This document shows, piece after piece, positions 40,076 to 49,591 of a DNA stretch of 64,000 nucleotides. The DNA comes from Dasyornis broadbenti. Taxonomy: Eukaryota; Chordata; Aves; Passeriformes; Dasyornithidae. The translations under genes and the position numbers were made by a program. How positions within the stretch are numbered: the first letter of the stretch is position 1; each line of letters opens with the position of its first letter. Where the stretch lies: contig VZRN01006399.1 in the NCBI GenBank assembly GCA_013397935.1, positions 852,315 to 916,314 on the forward strand, written 5' to 3'. Below the pieces are notes generated by a model that ran no database searches, was not told where the DNA came from, and saw nothing but the letters and a program-made list of their open reading frames with translations.

Positions 40076-40682
40076 GAGAATCATGGAACACTTCATGTTG
40101 GAAAAGACTTTAAAGCTAATTCAGCCCCCTGCCATGGCAGGGGTTGTGGCCCTCATCTGGACTCATCCCAGGAGCTCCTTCTTTTATTGGGGACCCCAGA
40201 GCTGGATGCAGCACTGTAGGTGGGGTCTCAGCTGAGCAGAGCAGAGGGGAAGAATCCCCTCCCTTGCTCAGCTGGCCACGTTGCTTTGGATGCAGCCTAG
40301 GGTACTGTCGGCTTTGTGGGCTGAAATGCAGATTGCTGGGTCACGTCAAACTTCTCATCCACAAACACCCCCAAGTCCTTCTTCTCAGGGCTGCTCTCAA
40401 TTCATTCTCCACGCAGCCTGCGCTTGTCTTTGGGATTGCCCTGACCCAGATGCAGTACCTTGTACTTGGCCTTGTTCAACTTCATGAAGTTTGCATAAGC
40501 CCACCCCTCAAGCCTGTTCAGGCTGGAAGACATCCCCTTCCTCCAGCATGCTGACTGCACCACCCAGCTGAGTGTCATTGGCAAACTTGCTGAGAGTGCA
40601 CCTGATCACACTCTCTGTGACACTAACAAGGATATTAAAAGACCACTGGTCCCAACACCAACCCCTGAGAAATGCTACTCAT
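40076..40682 (-). mobile_element. CR1 LINE, truncated and internally deleted, minus strand
   Basis: GAGAATCATGGAACACTTCA through AAGACTTTAAAGCTAATTCA is a reversed CR1 3' end. It then jumps to CR1 UTR/ORF2 text: GGGTCACGTCAAACTTCTCA, CACCCCCAAGTCCTTCTTCT, CTTGGCCTTGTTCAACTTCA and GGCAAACTTGCTGAGAGTGC (complement of the RT active-site block). Part of the usual 3' region between these blocks is missing. Confidence 0.9.
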
Positions 40683-41760
40683 CAATGTTTTAATATTAAA
40701 TAGTTTCATATAGTCCTTTCCCTACAGGTTTCATGGTTTTAGTCTATTAAAAACAAGAGACAAAGCCAAAACACTTATCAGTGTATCTTGCTTTAAAGTT
40801 TCTCTTCGCTTCAGCCAATACATGCTGAATAAATGTAACAAGATTTTACCAAAAAGAATACACATCTTGCATATTCACCACTGCTTTATCAAAGTCATAC
40901 CCTGTAGCTCTTGAATGTATGACTTTTCTCCTGGCTTCAAATTAATAATAATTAAGTCTCCCACTAGTTTTTTAAATAATGGAAGGCTTTCCTTTATCTA
41001 CTGATTAGTAAGAAAAAAGGAAGAGACTTTGATGTTCTCTCCTTGGAATTGTTGCAATATTTTAGCGTAAGCCTCCTGACCTGATTCATAAGTGTTCCAG
41101 TCAAGAACGATTAAACTTTTCTCATAACTTAAAAACAGTTCTCTACTGCTTGGTTCTTTTGAGATTCTTTTCTTATCTTCAAGGTCAGGTAAAAACATCA
41201 AGGGTTTAGAAATATGCTCTGTCTGTGCAATAGGTCAAGATGATCTTGTGTTCTCCACCCTCCCCCAAAAAAGTTTCATGTATTTCTTCTTCATGTAAGC
41301 TCAGGTTAAGAAAAAAACAGCAAAACGTGCCTCCAGCAACTTTAAAACTGATGGATGTTACTTAATTTTCAAACTGTTTCAAGTATCTTTCACTTCTTTC
41401 TTTGACGAGTTTTAATAATTAATACTTTTGCAGGATGCTATTGCTCCAGAGTGGCTTACTCTGCCTGTTACAGCTTTTTTTTAAATAGAATTTCATGCCT
41501 ATTAAGCTATTGGCAAGATCTGCTTTCTGCTTTACTTAAGAAATCAAGAAAGAGCTTTCCTGCAGATTAATTCTCTGCTGCTGCATCGTCCTCATTATGC
41601 TAGCTGTTAAGGGAACATTTCCTTGTTGCAGCAGTACACGCATGAAAGTAAGATTTTCAGGGTACCTTCTCTGTGTCTTGGACTGGCATCCCTAAACAAG
41701 CTCCTAATGAAATCAGGCCATACAATTTGTTTCCCTTGCGCTGCCTTCTTGCCTACTTCT
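40683..41760. other. Intergenic, nothing recognised
   Basis: AT-rich unique sequence between a CR1 copy and the G/T-rich tract. No feature supported. Confidence 0.5.
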
Positions 41761-41762
41761 TC

Positions 41763-41975
41763 ATTTTCTTTCTTTCTTTCTTTGTGTTTTTGTTTGTTTT
41801 GGTTTTGGTTTTGAGGTGTTTTGTTGGGTGGGTTTTTTTTTTTTGGGAGGGGGTTTTTTGGTTTTTTTTTGGTTTTTTGGTTTTTTTGGGGGGAGGGGTT
41901 TTGTGGTTTTTTGTGGTTTTTTTAAAAAATTGTTGGTTGGTTGGTTTTTGTTGGTTTTGGGGTGTTTTTTTTTAC
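41763..41975 (+). repeat. T/G-rich low-complexity tract with G-runs
   Basis: Starts as (CTTT)n, then becomes almost pure T and G for about 170 bases on the plus strand, with G-runs such as GGGTGGG, GGGAGGGGG and GGGGGGAGGGG between T-runs. The spacing could support G-quadruplexes. It produces meaningless F/G/W/V-rich open frames. Confidence 0.9.
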
Positions 41976-42359
41976 TTTATCCCAGTGGTAAAAAGTGACC
42001 TTTACCTTCCTGTTGTAGATAAACACCCTCTAGGTCTGACATCGTGTTTTTAAATGACTACTTCTCGAGCATGAAGCTGTTATGTCCGTGCTTTCTAGAA
42101 TACATATAGGCAACATGGTGATTATTTCACTGATTGCTTGGTGAAGTCAGCGGAAACCCCTGCACACTGGGATTTTACCTGCGAGTGTCATGCTTCCCGA
42201 AATACTCCGGCGACCACCTCATCCTTACTACTCACACGCACCCCCGTGTGGGCAAATTCTATGTCATTCCCTCCTCCTCCTGCTCCCGGTTCTCTAGAGT
42301 ACATCAGCGAGAACAGAAGCGTCTTGCTATCCATCGTGCCAACGAGAGGATCTTCAAAG

Positions 42360-42493
42360 TTACAGAATATTCTGAGTGGGCAAGGACCCACAAGGATCAT
42401 CGAGTCCAACTCTTAAGTGAATGGCTGATCGAACACACAACTTCAGCATTACCAGCACCATGCTCTAATCAACTGAGCCAATCTTTCCGGCCC
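42360..42493 (-). mobile_element. tRNA-Ile-derived SINE with CR1-like tail (TguSINE1-like)
   Basis: Minus strand: GGCTCAGTTGATTAGAGCAT (pol III A box, tRNA-Ile-like), GGTGCTGGTAATGCTGAAGT, then GTGTTCGATC (B box), followed by CCATTCACTTAAGAGTTGGA, CTCGATGATCCTTGTGGGTC and CTCAGAATATTCTGT. The tail resembles CR1 3' ends and would let CR1 machinery move it. The whole matches my memory of the passerine TguSINE1. Near-identical ATCTTCAAAG (42350-42359) and ATCTTCAGAG (42511-42520) flank it and may be target-site duplications, though the right-hand copy is about 17 bp from the tRNA start. It is not a functional tRNA: the 3' acceptor arm is missing. Confidence 0.85.
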
Positions 42494-42910
42494 TCTCCCA
42501 GCTTCCAGACATCTTCAGAGCAGCAGCTCCCTCCTCAAAGCCAACTGCAAAGATCTTTGACAAAGAAAAAAATTTGCTCACCACATGTGCTTCATTTCTT
42601 CAGGCTGGCAGTGAGATGCAAAGGTTTTATAAACTTCATTGACTGGCGCAGCATGACCAAATCAGATAGTGGAATATGAGAAAGGGGGTCTTGTCTGTAA
42701 GCAGTGAAGTCATGCTTTAAACAGAAAAACCAGAGGAGTACACCTTACAGAGACATTGATTTAAAAATTCCTTAGAGAAGGCAGAAAATCATTATCAAAA
42801 GCAAATTACTAACACACAGTCTCATTTGGCAAGGGAAACTATTTCATGTAAAGGCAGGCTTGTGCACCTTGCTTGTGAGAACAATGGTCTTTCCATATCT
42901 CACTGTACTG

Positions 42911-42990
42911 CACCATGCCATGTCATGCCATGATATGCCACACCATACCCGTAATCATTACCATGCCATACCATGCCACACCACACCATA
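42911..42990 (+). repeat. Degenerate CCATG/CCATA/CCACA microsatellite
   Basis: About 80 bases of 5-mer repeats (CACCATGCCATGTCATGCCA and similar), interrupted by TACCCGTAATCATTA. Confidence 0.9.
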
Positions 42991-45900
42991 TATTTTTATG
43001 CCATTAAGAGGAAAACTGCTCGAATGATAACAAAACTGCTAATGAAGTTGACTGTAGTTGCCATTTTACAGATCTTCAGCCTTCTATCCGTTTCTGAAGC
43101 TGTCATATATTGCTATGGAACTTCATTTGTCTCAATCATCAATTCCTTTCAACCAACTCAGATTTTAGACTATGGAATATTTAGAAAGATATTTCCATTG
43201 AAGCAAGATCATAGAAGCCCTTTTTTAAGGATTCAAAAATTGTTTAGAATTGATAACAAACTATCTTGCAGTGAAAAATGTGGTTCCTAACTAGACAATG
43301 AATTCTGTTAGAATTCTGTGTTTTAGCTGTCCTTATCCTAACTTGGGATATTTGCTATTCCACATTTTTGTTTGCACTGTAATAATCAAAGGACATGTGC
43401 AATTAAGACAGCTGTTTCTGAGGAAAAAATAACTGACCTTGATACTTATCATCCCAGTGTAAAAGAATACCTGAGTCAGCTGCATGGTTAAGTGAGGCAT
43501 CATGGGCTCTGCTGTAGGTTAGAAGTCTCTGGGACAAACACACCCAGCTGAACATCAGAGGGAGATTCCCAGGGGCAGCAGGTGGCAAAGATCTGCTCTA
43601 GAAGGACAGAGTAGATCCTACAGACAGCAGTGCTTTATCCAAATAGTTTGATTGTCCATTTGAGTAAATTCTTATACAACTAACTGTAAAGGCTTTGCTG
43701 ATGTCAGATAAATCTGAACCACAAATTGAAGAAGTAACCTAAAATAACGTAGCAGTCGGTGTTAACGTTGAAGGGGTACACATTGAAAATACACTTTCTG
43801 TTCTGCACAAAGATCCATGTATGCCCAGCTTTACATAACCAGCTTCCACTGTTAATTTCCTACTGTTATGGAACAAATTTCAACTTTCTCTACTGTTTTG
43901 TGTTTGCTATTTTGTTTAGATTTTGTTGTGTTTTGTGGTTCGTGGCTTTTCTGGTTCATGGTTTGGGTTTTTGTTGTTTTGTTTAGTTTTGTTTTTAAAT
44001 TTTAATGAGGTTGCAGAATTCATATGCGTGAAGTTGAAGAAAAAAGGACATAATGTCACTGGTTGGATTTCCCATTCTGGTTCATAGAAGGACTACATAG
44101 TTTTATACCAGCATAGCTAAGCCACAGGTACCTTTGTGGGTGGGAAAAAATGGCAAGAGACTGGCAGTTCTTCAGCTAAAGGGCTTTTTCTTCTGTTTGT
44201 GATTTGCCTGTCACCTTGAGTAGGGGTCTTAGATAGAAAAACCATGGAGTACTGCGCCTGGCACAAGAGAACATCAACCCTTCCTCTAAGTGCCTGTCTT
44301 TTGTTACATGTGCACTGCAGAGATCAGAAGATCTCAGGACATGATCTGGACGATCTTCACATCTCCACAGGTGTCCCTCTCTGAGGCCACAAATATACTT
44401 TCCATGAGAGAAAGGTCCTCATAATGCCCTGAGTAACATTGCAAGGGCACCTGATAGTAGTGCTTTGCGCAGGCTTCCTTAAGCCTCTTCCTATTTTTGC
44501 CTCTGCACAATGTGATTCACTAAGGGCTGCAAAATCTTGTCTTTGCCTGTGTGTAAAGTACGTTATTCCCCTTCGTGAGAATCATGTTGTGGATGCACAT
44601 GCAGAGCACTGGTGGTCACAGACAGTGAGGAATAGCTGATAATGATACAAGCTGAGACTAATTTGGCTAGACTCTGACATGACTAACCAGATCACGCATA
44701 ACCAGATCAAAGTTAATCTCCTATTAGATAGCTTAAAAAATACTTCAGCTGGCAGATTTTCCCTTCTTCTGCTATGCTGAAAGAACATTGACATAAGTTA
44801 AGGATATTCAAATACCCTGGATTGTTTCAGGAAACCTTGGAGTATGGTGTATAGGCAAAAGAGGAGAAAAGGGGAGTCTTAGAGAACACACGGTGCTAAT
44901 GCTGGTGGAAGACTTGAAACCAATATAAGGCCACAAGCAAGGAAACAGAGATGAGTTATTTGAGTCATCAGTAAAGCTAGATCTCGAACATTCTTTTTAT
45001 TAAATAAATTGAATTGTGACTAAACAGAACCTTAATTTTCGGAGTTTCTCTAAGGTGAAACAGTTGGAACAGATGCAAATGCTTGATATGGTAACTAGTC
45101 TCCTGCCTGTGCTTATATCACTGCTAAAAAATCCTAAAAGGAAACACTAAAGTGAATTTTGATTAACTGGTAAATTAAATGTGCTAAGAGATAATTTACT
45201 GTAACTTATTCATGCAACTGCCTTGGTTTTCCCATTTTGGTAACAGATATAAAACTTTACAAAATGCAGTCCAAGTCATTAATATTTTCATCCTTGTGAG
45301 CTGAAAATGCAATCTTGCTATGTTACACAGTTTGTTAGGAAGTGATAGCAAATAATGCTGTCTATAGAAATAGCTGTTCCACACAAGATGCTCTGAAGGT
45401 TGCTTCTTGGCTGTTTAAAATATTGATGGAGCAAATCTACTGCCATTTGCAAATTCCAATTCTAAAAAACTTGCAATCTTCTATAATTCAGTTCAGAGTC
45501 CTGATACTGAACAAACAAGTGTTGTGCCAGGCACTTGACATCTTAATTTCCTGCCACTGCATGGTCTCTGCCAAAATCACTGTAGAGGGGCTGATGTGAG
45601 TCACTAAAAGCACATGTATTACCTCTGGAGTGGCTCTTGTAGTGCTGGTGGAATTGAATAGACTTCCACCATCTCCAGAGTACCTGGAAGCCTGTACTAC
45701 ACATTCACTGTGACTGATGTAATGTCTCCAAAATTAGTAGAAATGTTTCCAATTAAATGAGCTTATATAAGTTTACACCATAAGGAAAAAAGTCTCTTAG
45801 ATGGAAAAGAAATTAAGTAACTGAAGTTTTTCTTCCTTCCTGAAAAAAAGTACATTCCAGAGACAGTTCGTTCAATGGCAAGATGAGAGGAAGATTCAGC

Positions 45901-46030
45901 CAAAACCTACTATTCCTCAAAGACATATTCCTAAACAATGTGACAGGTAGTGAAGAAGATTTTCCAAAAACAGTTAATAGGACTGAGTCAGGGAAAGGGT
46001 GTAAACCCACACATTAAACACCACTCAAAG
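42991..46030. other. Intergenic, nothing recognised
   Basis: AT-rich unique sequence. A T/G-rich patch occurs at about 43900-44000. No exon or mobile element identified. Confidence 0.5.
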
Positions 46031-46039
46031 GACAGGGCC

Positions 46040-47000
46040 AATGACACCTGAAAGTGTGTTGGGATTGTCACGTGGAGGACACATGATGTTTTCAGAGCCG
46101 ACTGCCGGCAGGAAAGATCTCACTGTCTTGACGGCACTCGGGGCCCACCTGACAGTGCTCACTAGGACCTTGCTTGCCACCAGTGGCCGCACGGCTGCAT
46201 TTGCTCAGCCCGTCGCCGAGGTGAAGCGGGCAGTGAGGCGCAGGCGGCAGAGGAAGGCTCGGGCACAGCGCTGTGCGCAGGGGCAGCGCGGACAGCCGGG
46301 TGCTGTCGCTGCAACGCGACACGGCGGCATTGCGTAAGCTCAAAGGCTGCTGGGCAAAAGACCTGACCCTGCAAAATTAGAGGAGGACTTCCTGAAAGAG
46401 AAGGGCGCACCACGTTCTCCTGCGAGTAGCTGGGGGTTCCGCGCCTAGCTCAGCTCCGGGGGAATGCTCCACCATCGGAGGGAAGGGCATTTGGGAGAGC
46501 ACGGGGGCCCGTCCCTCCCCACCCCCCTACCCCGGACCATGGGGTTTCTGCTTTGTAGAGAGCAGAGCGCTGGACTTACTATATCAACAGCACCCAGCAG
46601 TACGTATGCAATATCACCATCGGTTGAGATGTTCAATCGCCTCCAGAGGACTCCGGTTTCCAGTGCCGGATCTTCTTTCCCTTCTATTCCACGTACAGCC
46701 TTTGCTTGCGTGTCTTGGTGTATGCCAGCACGTCTGCTATCCTTCATCTCGCAGATCTGAATGGACTGTCACTGCTCTGGGGTCAGCAGGCCAGCAGTCA
46801 GAGCCTGAGTGGTGACCAATTGAGACACCACAATGGGGGTTGCGAGCAAACGCTGCCCAGTGGAGGCTGAAACTTTTGGGCACAGCCCCCAGGACTGGCA
46901 GCAGTGGCTGCAAGGGCAGGGGCAGGTATTTAGGGCAGGACAGCAGGCACGCAGGCTTCACGGAGCCCGACGGCCATGCTGGCGGCTCATCTGAGCACAG
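46040..47000. other. GC- and CpG-rich patch of unknown nature
   Basis: The block stands out from its AT-rich surroundings. CpGs are dense at about 46100-46340 (GCCCGTCGCCGAGGTGAAGC and similar). Open frames run on both strands, for example minus 46747-46445, which reads LWRRLNISTDGDIAYVLLG before a consensus-like splice donor ATA|GTAAGT (GT at 46579-46578). I recognise no protein family. Candidates are a small CpG island with a lncRNA or unknown exon, or old retroviral or retrocopy sequence next to the LTR at 47046. Confidence 0.4.
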
Positions 47001-47045
47001 CCACTGAGCAGCCCAGTGTGGGTGCTGGACTAGGAGCAGTCATAT

Positions 47046-47600
47046 TGTTAGAAATCATACCAGTTTAAAAAACTTTTATATAACCTTAGCCAGGTTTGTC
47101 CATCTTTGCCCAGGGGGAAGGGAACTGTAGCTTCTTTCCAGGGCATTCTCTAGGTTGAGGCCTAGTGAGCTTAACATACCAACGGACTGAGGGTAGCCCA
47201 GAGATACCCAATCAACAAGAAATTAACAGAACATCAGTAGGCATCTACAAACAAGCAAACTCCCAGACACCAATCCTGGCAGAGTGGGAGACATCTGATC
47301 TGGAAAGGACTGATAAGAAAACTGAAGGATGAAAATCTAAGTAACATTAGGGGGTGAAGAGCTTCAGATCCAACGAGAAACTGAATACTGGGGGTTGCTT
47401 AACTCTGGACCATGAACTTAGAAGCAGTGCATCTCTGTGGGTTTTGACTGTACGAAGTTTGGGGGGAAATCTTGTAAAGACATGTTCTTCATGCAATGCT
47501 TCTCTCTGCACACCTGGGCTATGTGTGAGTGAGATTCTGTAGCACATCGTGGCCAGAACATCCTGGCCAGAAAATAAAGTAATACCTTGACTCTCTAACA
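47046..47600 (+). mobile_element. Probable solo LTR of an endogenous retrovirus
   Basis: Ends are inverted repeats TGTTAGA...TCTCTAACA, giving the TG...CA of a retroviral LTR. AATAAA at 47573-47578 lies about 25 bases before the end. Length 555 bp is normal for an avian ERV LTR. No primer-binding site follows and no polypurine tract precedes it, so it looks solo. I see no matching target duplication (CATAT left, TTAAA right), so the insertion is old or the edges are inexact. No viral gene is visible. Confidence 0.6.
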
Positions 47601-47869
47601 TTAAAAACGTTGTTGGAGGGTTTTTGTTTTTCCCATAGTTTCAGTGACAATATTACAGCCCACTGGTGCTGCCCCCCTGGCTAGAGACACCCTGTGTTGT
47701 GCTACCATGCTGCCAAAAGTGGGGTAAGCCACCTCCTCATCTCTCCCTCCCTTCAGCACCAGCAGCCCCTTGTGAATGGTGAGAAAGGCACCTATCTTAC
47801 TGTTTTTCTAGAGCCCCAAGACTGCAGCACAGTGGTGTATTTGTCTTATACAGAATTCAACTGCCTTAC
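47601..47869. other. Intergenic, nothing recognised
   Basis: Short unique stretch between the LTR and a CR1 fragment. Confidence 0.5.
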
Positions 47870-48153
47870 CTCATTAATATCTGCAAATATCTGAAGGGAG
47901 AGTGCCAAGAGCGTCGGTCCAGGCTCTTGGTGGTACCAAGCAATAGGACAAGAGGCAATAGGCAGAAACTGATGCACAGGAATTTCCACTCTGCCCAGAG
48001 GGGTTTTGGAGTCTCCCTCTCTGGAAATATTCAAGAACCATCTGGACACAATTCTGTGCAATGTGCTTTATGTTGACCCTGCTTGAGCAGGGAGGCTGGA
48101 CCAGATGATCCACTGTGGTCCCTTCCAACCTGACCCATTCTGTGATAATGTGA
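47870..48153 (+). mobile_element. CR1 LINE 3' fragment, plus strand, internally deleted
   Basis: AAATATCTGAAGGGAGAGTG, GACAAGAGGCAATAGGCAGA, CTGCCCAGAGGGGTTTTGGA and ATATTCAAGAACCATCTGGA lead to CTTCCAACCTGACCCATTCT and a GTGATAATG end, in CR1 order. The segment between the GGAATTTCCACT and CTGCCCAG blocks is shorter than in the CR1 copies I recall. Confidence 0.85.
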
Positions 48154-48600
48154 ATTGCGATGAAAGCAATACAGATGTGACCTTCTCAATGCAAGTCATA
48201 AGCACTTTTAAACAGGCACAGGCTTTAAAAATTTGTAAACTTTTGGGTTGCTATGTTAATTAAAAAATAAATCGTAAATTTTGCAAGCTTCTCAGCTTGC
48301 TCAGAAGAGTGAATGTTCCAGATTCTGGGCAGTTTTTTTGGCCACCATGAGTAAACATTGTAAGAAGTTGGTCCATCTGACTTTGCAGATGCTGTCACAT
48401 GAAACTGCAGCCCCTGTGTGCACTTCTGCACTTACAAAATGGAGGCATGCATCCAGTGAGCTTAAATCTGTAACAGCCAAATGGAAGGAAGGGGAAATGA
48501 CTAGCTGCAGGGATGTACTGGTGGTGCAGAGCAGAAAGGCCTTACAAAATGAGAGCCTTGTTGCCCTTGTAAAATCCTTATTCACTTCTGCTACTTCGGC
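48154..48600. other. Intergenic, unidentified
   Basis: Unique sequence with overlapping open frames of about 95-109 codons on both strands (48281-48610 plus, 48585-48301 minus). No similarity recognised. Confidence 0.4.
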
Positions 48601-48607
48601 TAACCAG

Positions 48608-48876
48608 TGAGCATTCTGGGAATGACTCAGCTAAACTAGAGGTGAAAAACAAGTTACGTAATTGGAAAACAATTGTTAGAACCAATAAGTGCTCACACTG
48701 TGGGGTTGGTGATTGGTTACACCTGAAGCATGTTCTTCTCGTGGTTTATGGTGGTTGGTTAAACACATTTGTTGTGCCTCACAAGTATGTAAACTCCTAA
48801 CAATGTAACAGTTTCAGAACCCTGGACTTTGCAATAAAAAGTCTTCGCTTATCACCATCTTGTGGAGTCCATGCCA
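48608..48876 (+). mobile_element. Possible short solo LTR
   Basis: Begins TGAGCATTCTGG and ends GGAGTCCATGCCA. GCAATAAAAAGTCTTCGC (AATAAA at 48833-48838), about 40 bases from the end, is typical of an LTR R/U5 region. TAACCA occurs just outside both edges (48601-48606 and 48878-48883), each one base from the TG/CA ends, which suggests a target-site duplication. No internal viral sequence. Confidence 0.45.
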
Positions 48877-49091
48877 TTAACCACTGCATAGGGGCGTAGG
48901 AGAAGAAATAGAGCACGTAAGCATGCATGTGTGCAAGCGTACTTTTGCATAAAAAGAAAACCTGCTTATCACTTGATATGGCTGTGCAGCATAACTCAGT
49001 GCAATACAGAGGTATGAGAACTCATGTAGGTAAGAAACTCAGGAAAGAAAAAAATTGAGATATTAATTTATTAGGTGTGAGTAAAGCCCTG

Positions 49092-49478
49092 TTAAACTGA
49101 CTACATTGCTTTTATTTCTAAACAAGCTTAGTAAATTCTGCATAGCACTTCTAACATGAATCTGCAGGGTGACATTGCTCTACCCACCTTTTCCATGGGA
49201 CATGTGTACAAGCAACTATATGGGAAAATACTCACTTCAGATGTCCTACACTGATCCAGAGGAGCAGAAGTAAAGAAAACACCTGGAACCTAAGAGTATT
49301 CTTGAGAAGGCATTAGTTTAATCATGGACACCTTAATCAGAGGGAATTATTTCTTCTCTAAAAATCTCACATTTTGTCAGTATTTCTTATACTGCATAAG
49401 AAAAACAAGGACTAAAAATTTAAAATAGCATTGCAGTTATACATGGAAGGCCACTGTTGTGCTAGTAAGGGTTTCCCC
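49092..49478 (-). other. HSDL2: HSDL2 3' UTR, approximate
   Basis: Sequence after the HSDL2 stop. On the minus strand AATAAA occurs at 49116-49111 and again at 49072-49067. The first would place cleavage near 49090-49100. The exact end cannot be fixed from sequence. Confidence 0.4.
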
Positions 49479-49591
49479 TTACAGTTTAGCATTAAGCTGT
49501 GAAAGCATCTTCTCGAGCTTTATTGCTAGCGCCATGTTTCCTTTAATCCTTAGTTTTCCTGACATGAAGGCCAGAGTTGGCTTTAATTTAC
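49479..49591 (-). CDS. HSDL2: HSDL2 last coding exon: SCP2 end and peroxisomal signal
   Basis: 113 bp from acceptor TCTTTTTAG to the stop TAA (49481-49479). It encodes KLKPTLAFMSGKLRIKGNMA, then LAIKLEKMLSQLNAKL. The final AKL is a PTS1 variant; human HSDL2 ends ARL as I recall. Confidence 0.96.

Noticed and set aside
41673..42053. 126-codon frame rich in F, W, V and G resembling a membrane protein
   Set aside because: It is a translation of the T/G low-complexity tract.
42420..42490. tRNA-Ile gene
   Set aside because: A and B boxes are present but the acceptor stem is not closed and the sequence continues into a CR1-like tail, so it is a SINE.
42134..42679. 181-codon plus-strand frame
   Set aside because: It crosses the antisense SINE and has no family resemblance; open by chance in a less AT-rich patch.
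42911..42990. CRISPR-like array
   Set aside because: Units are 5-mers without spacers and the genome is vertebrate; it is a microsatellite.
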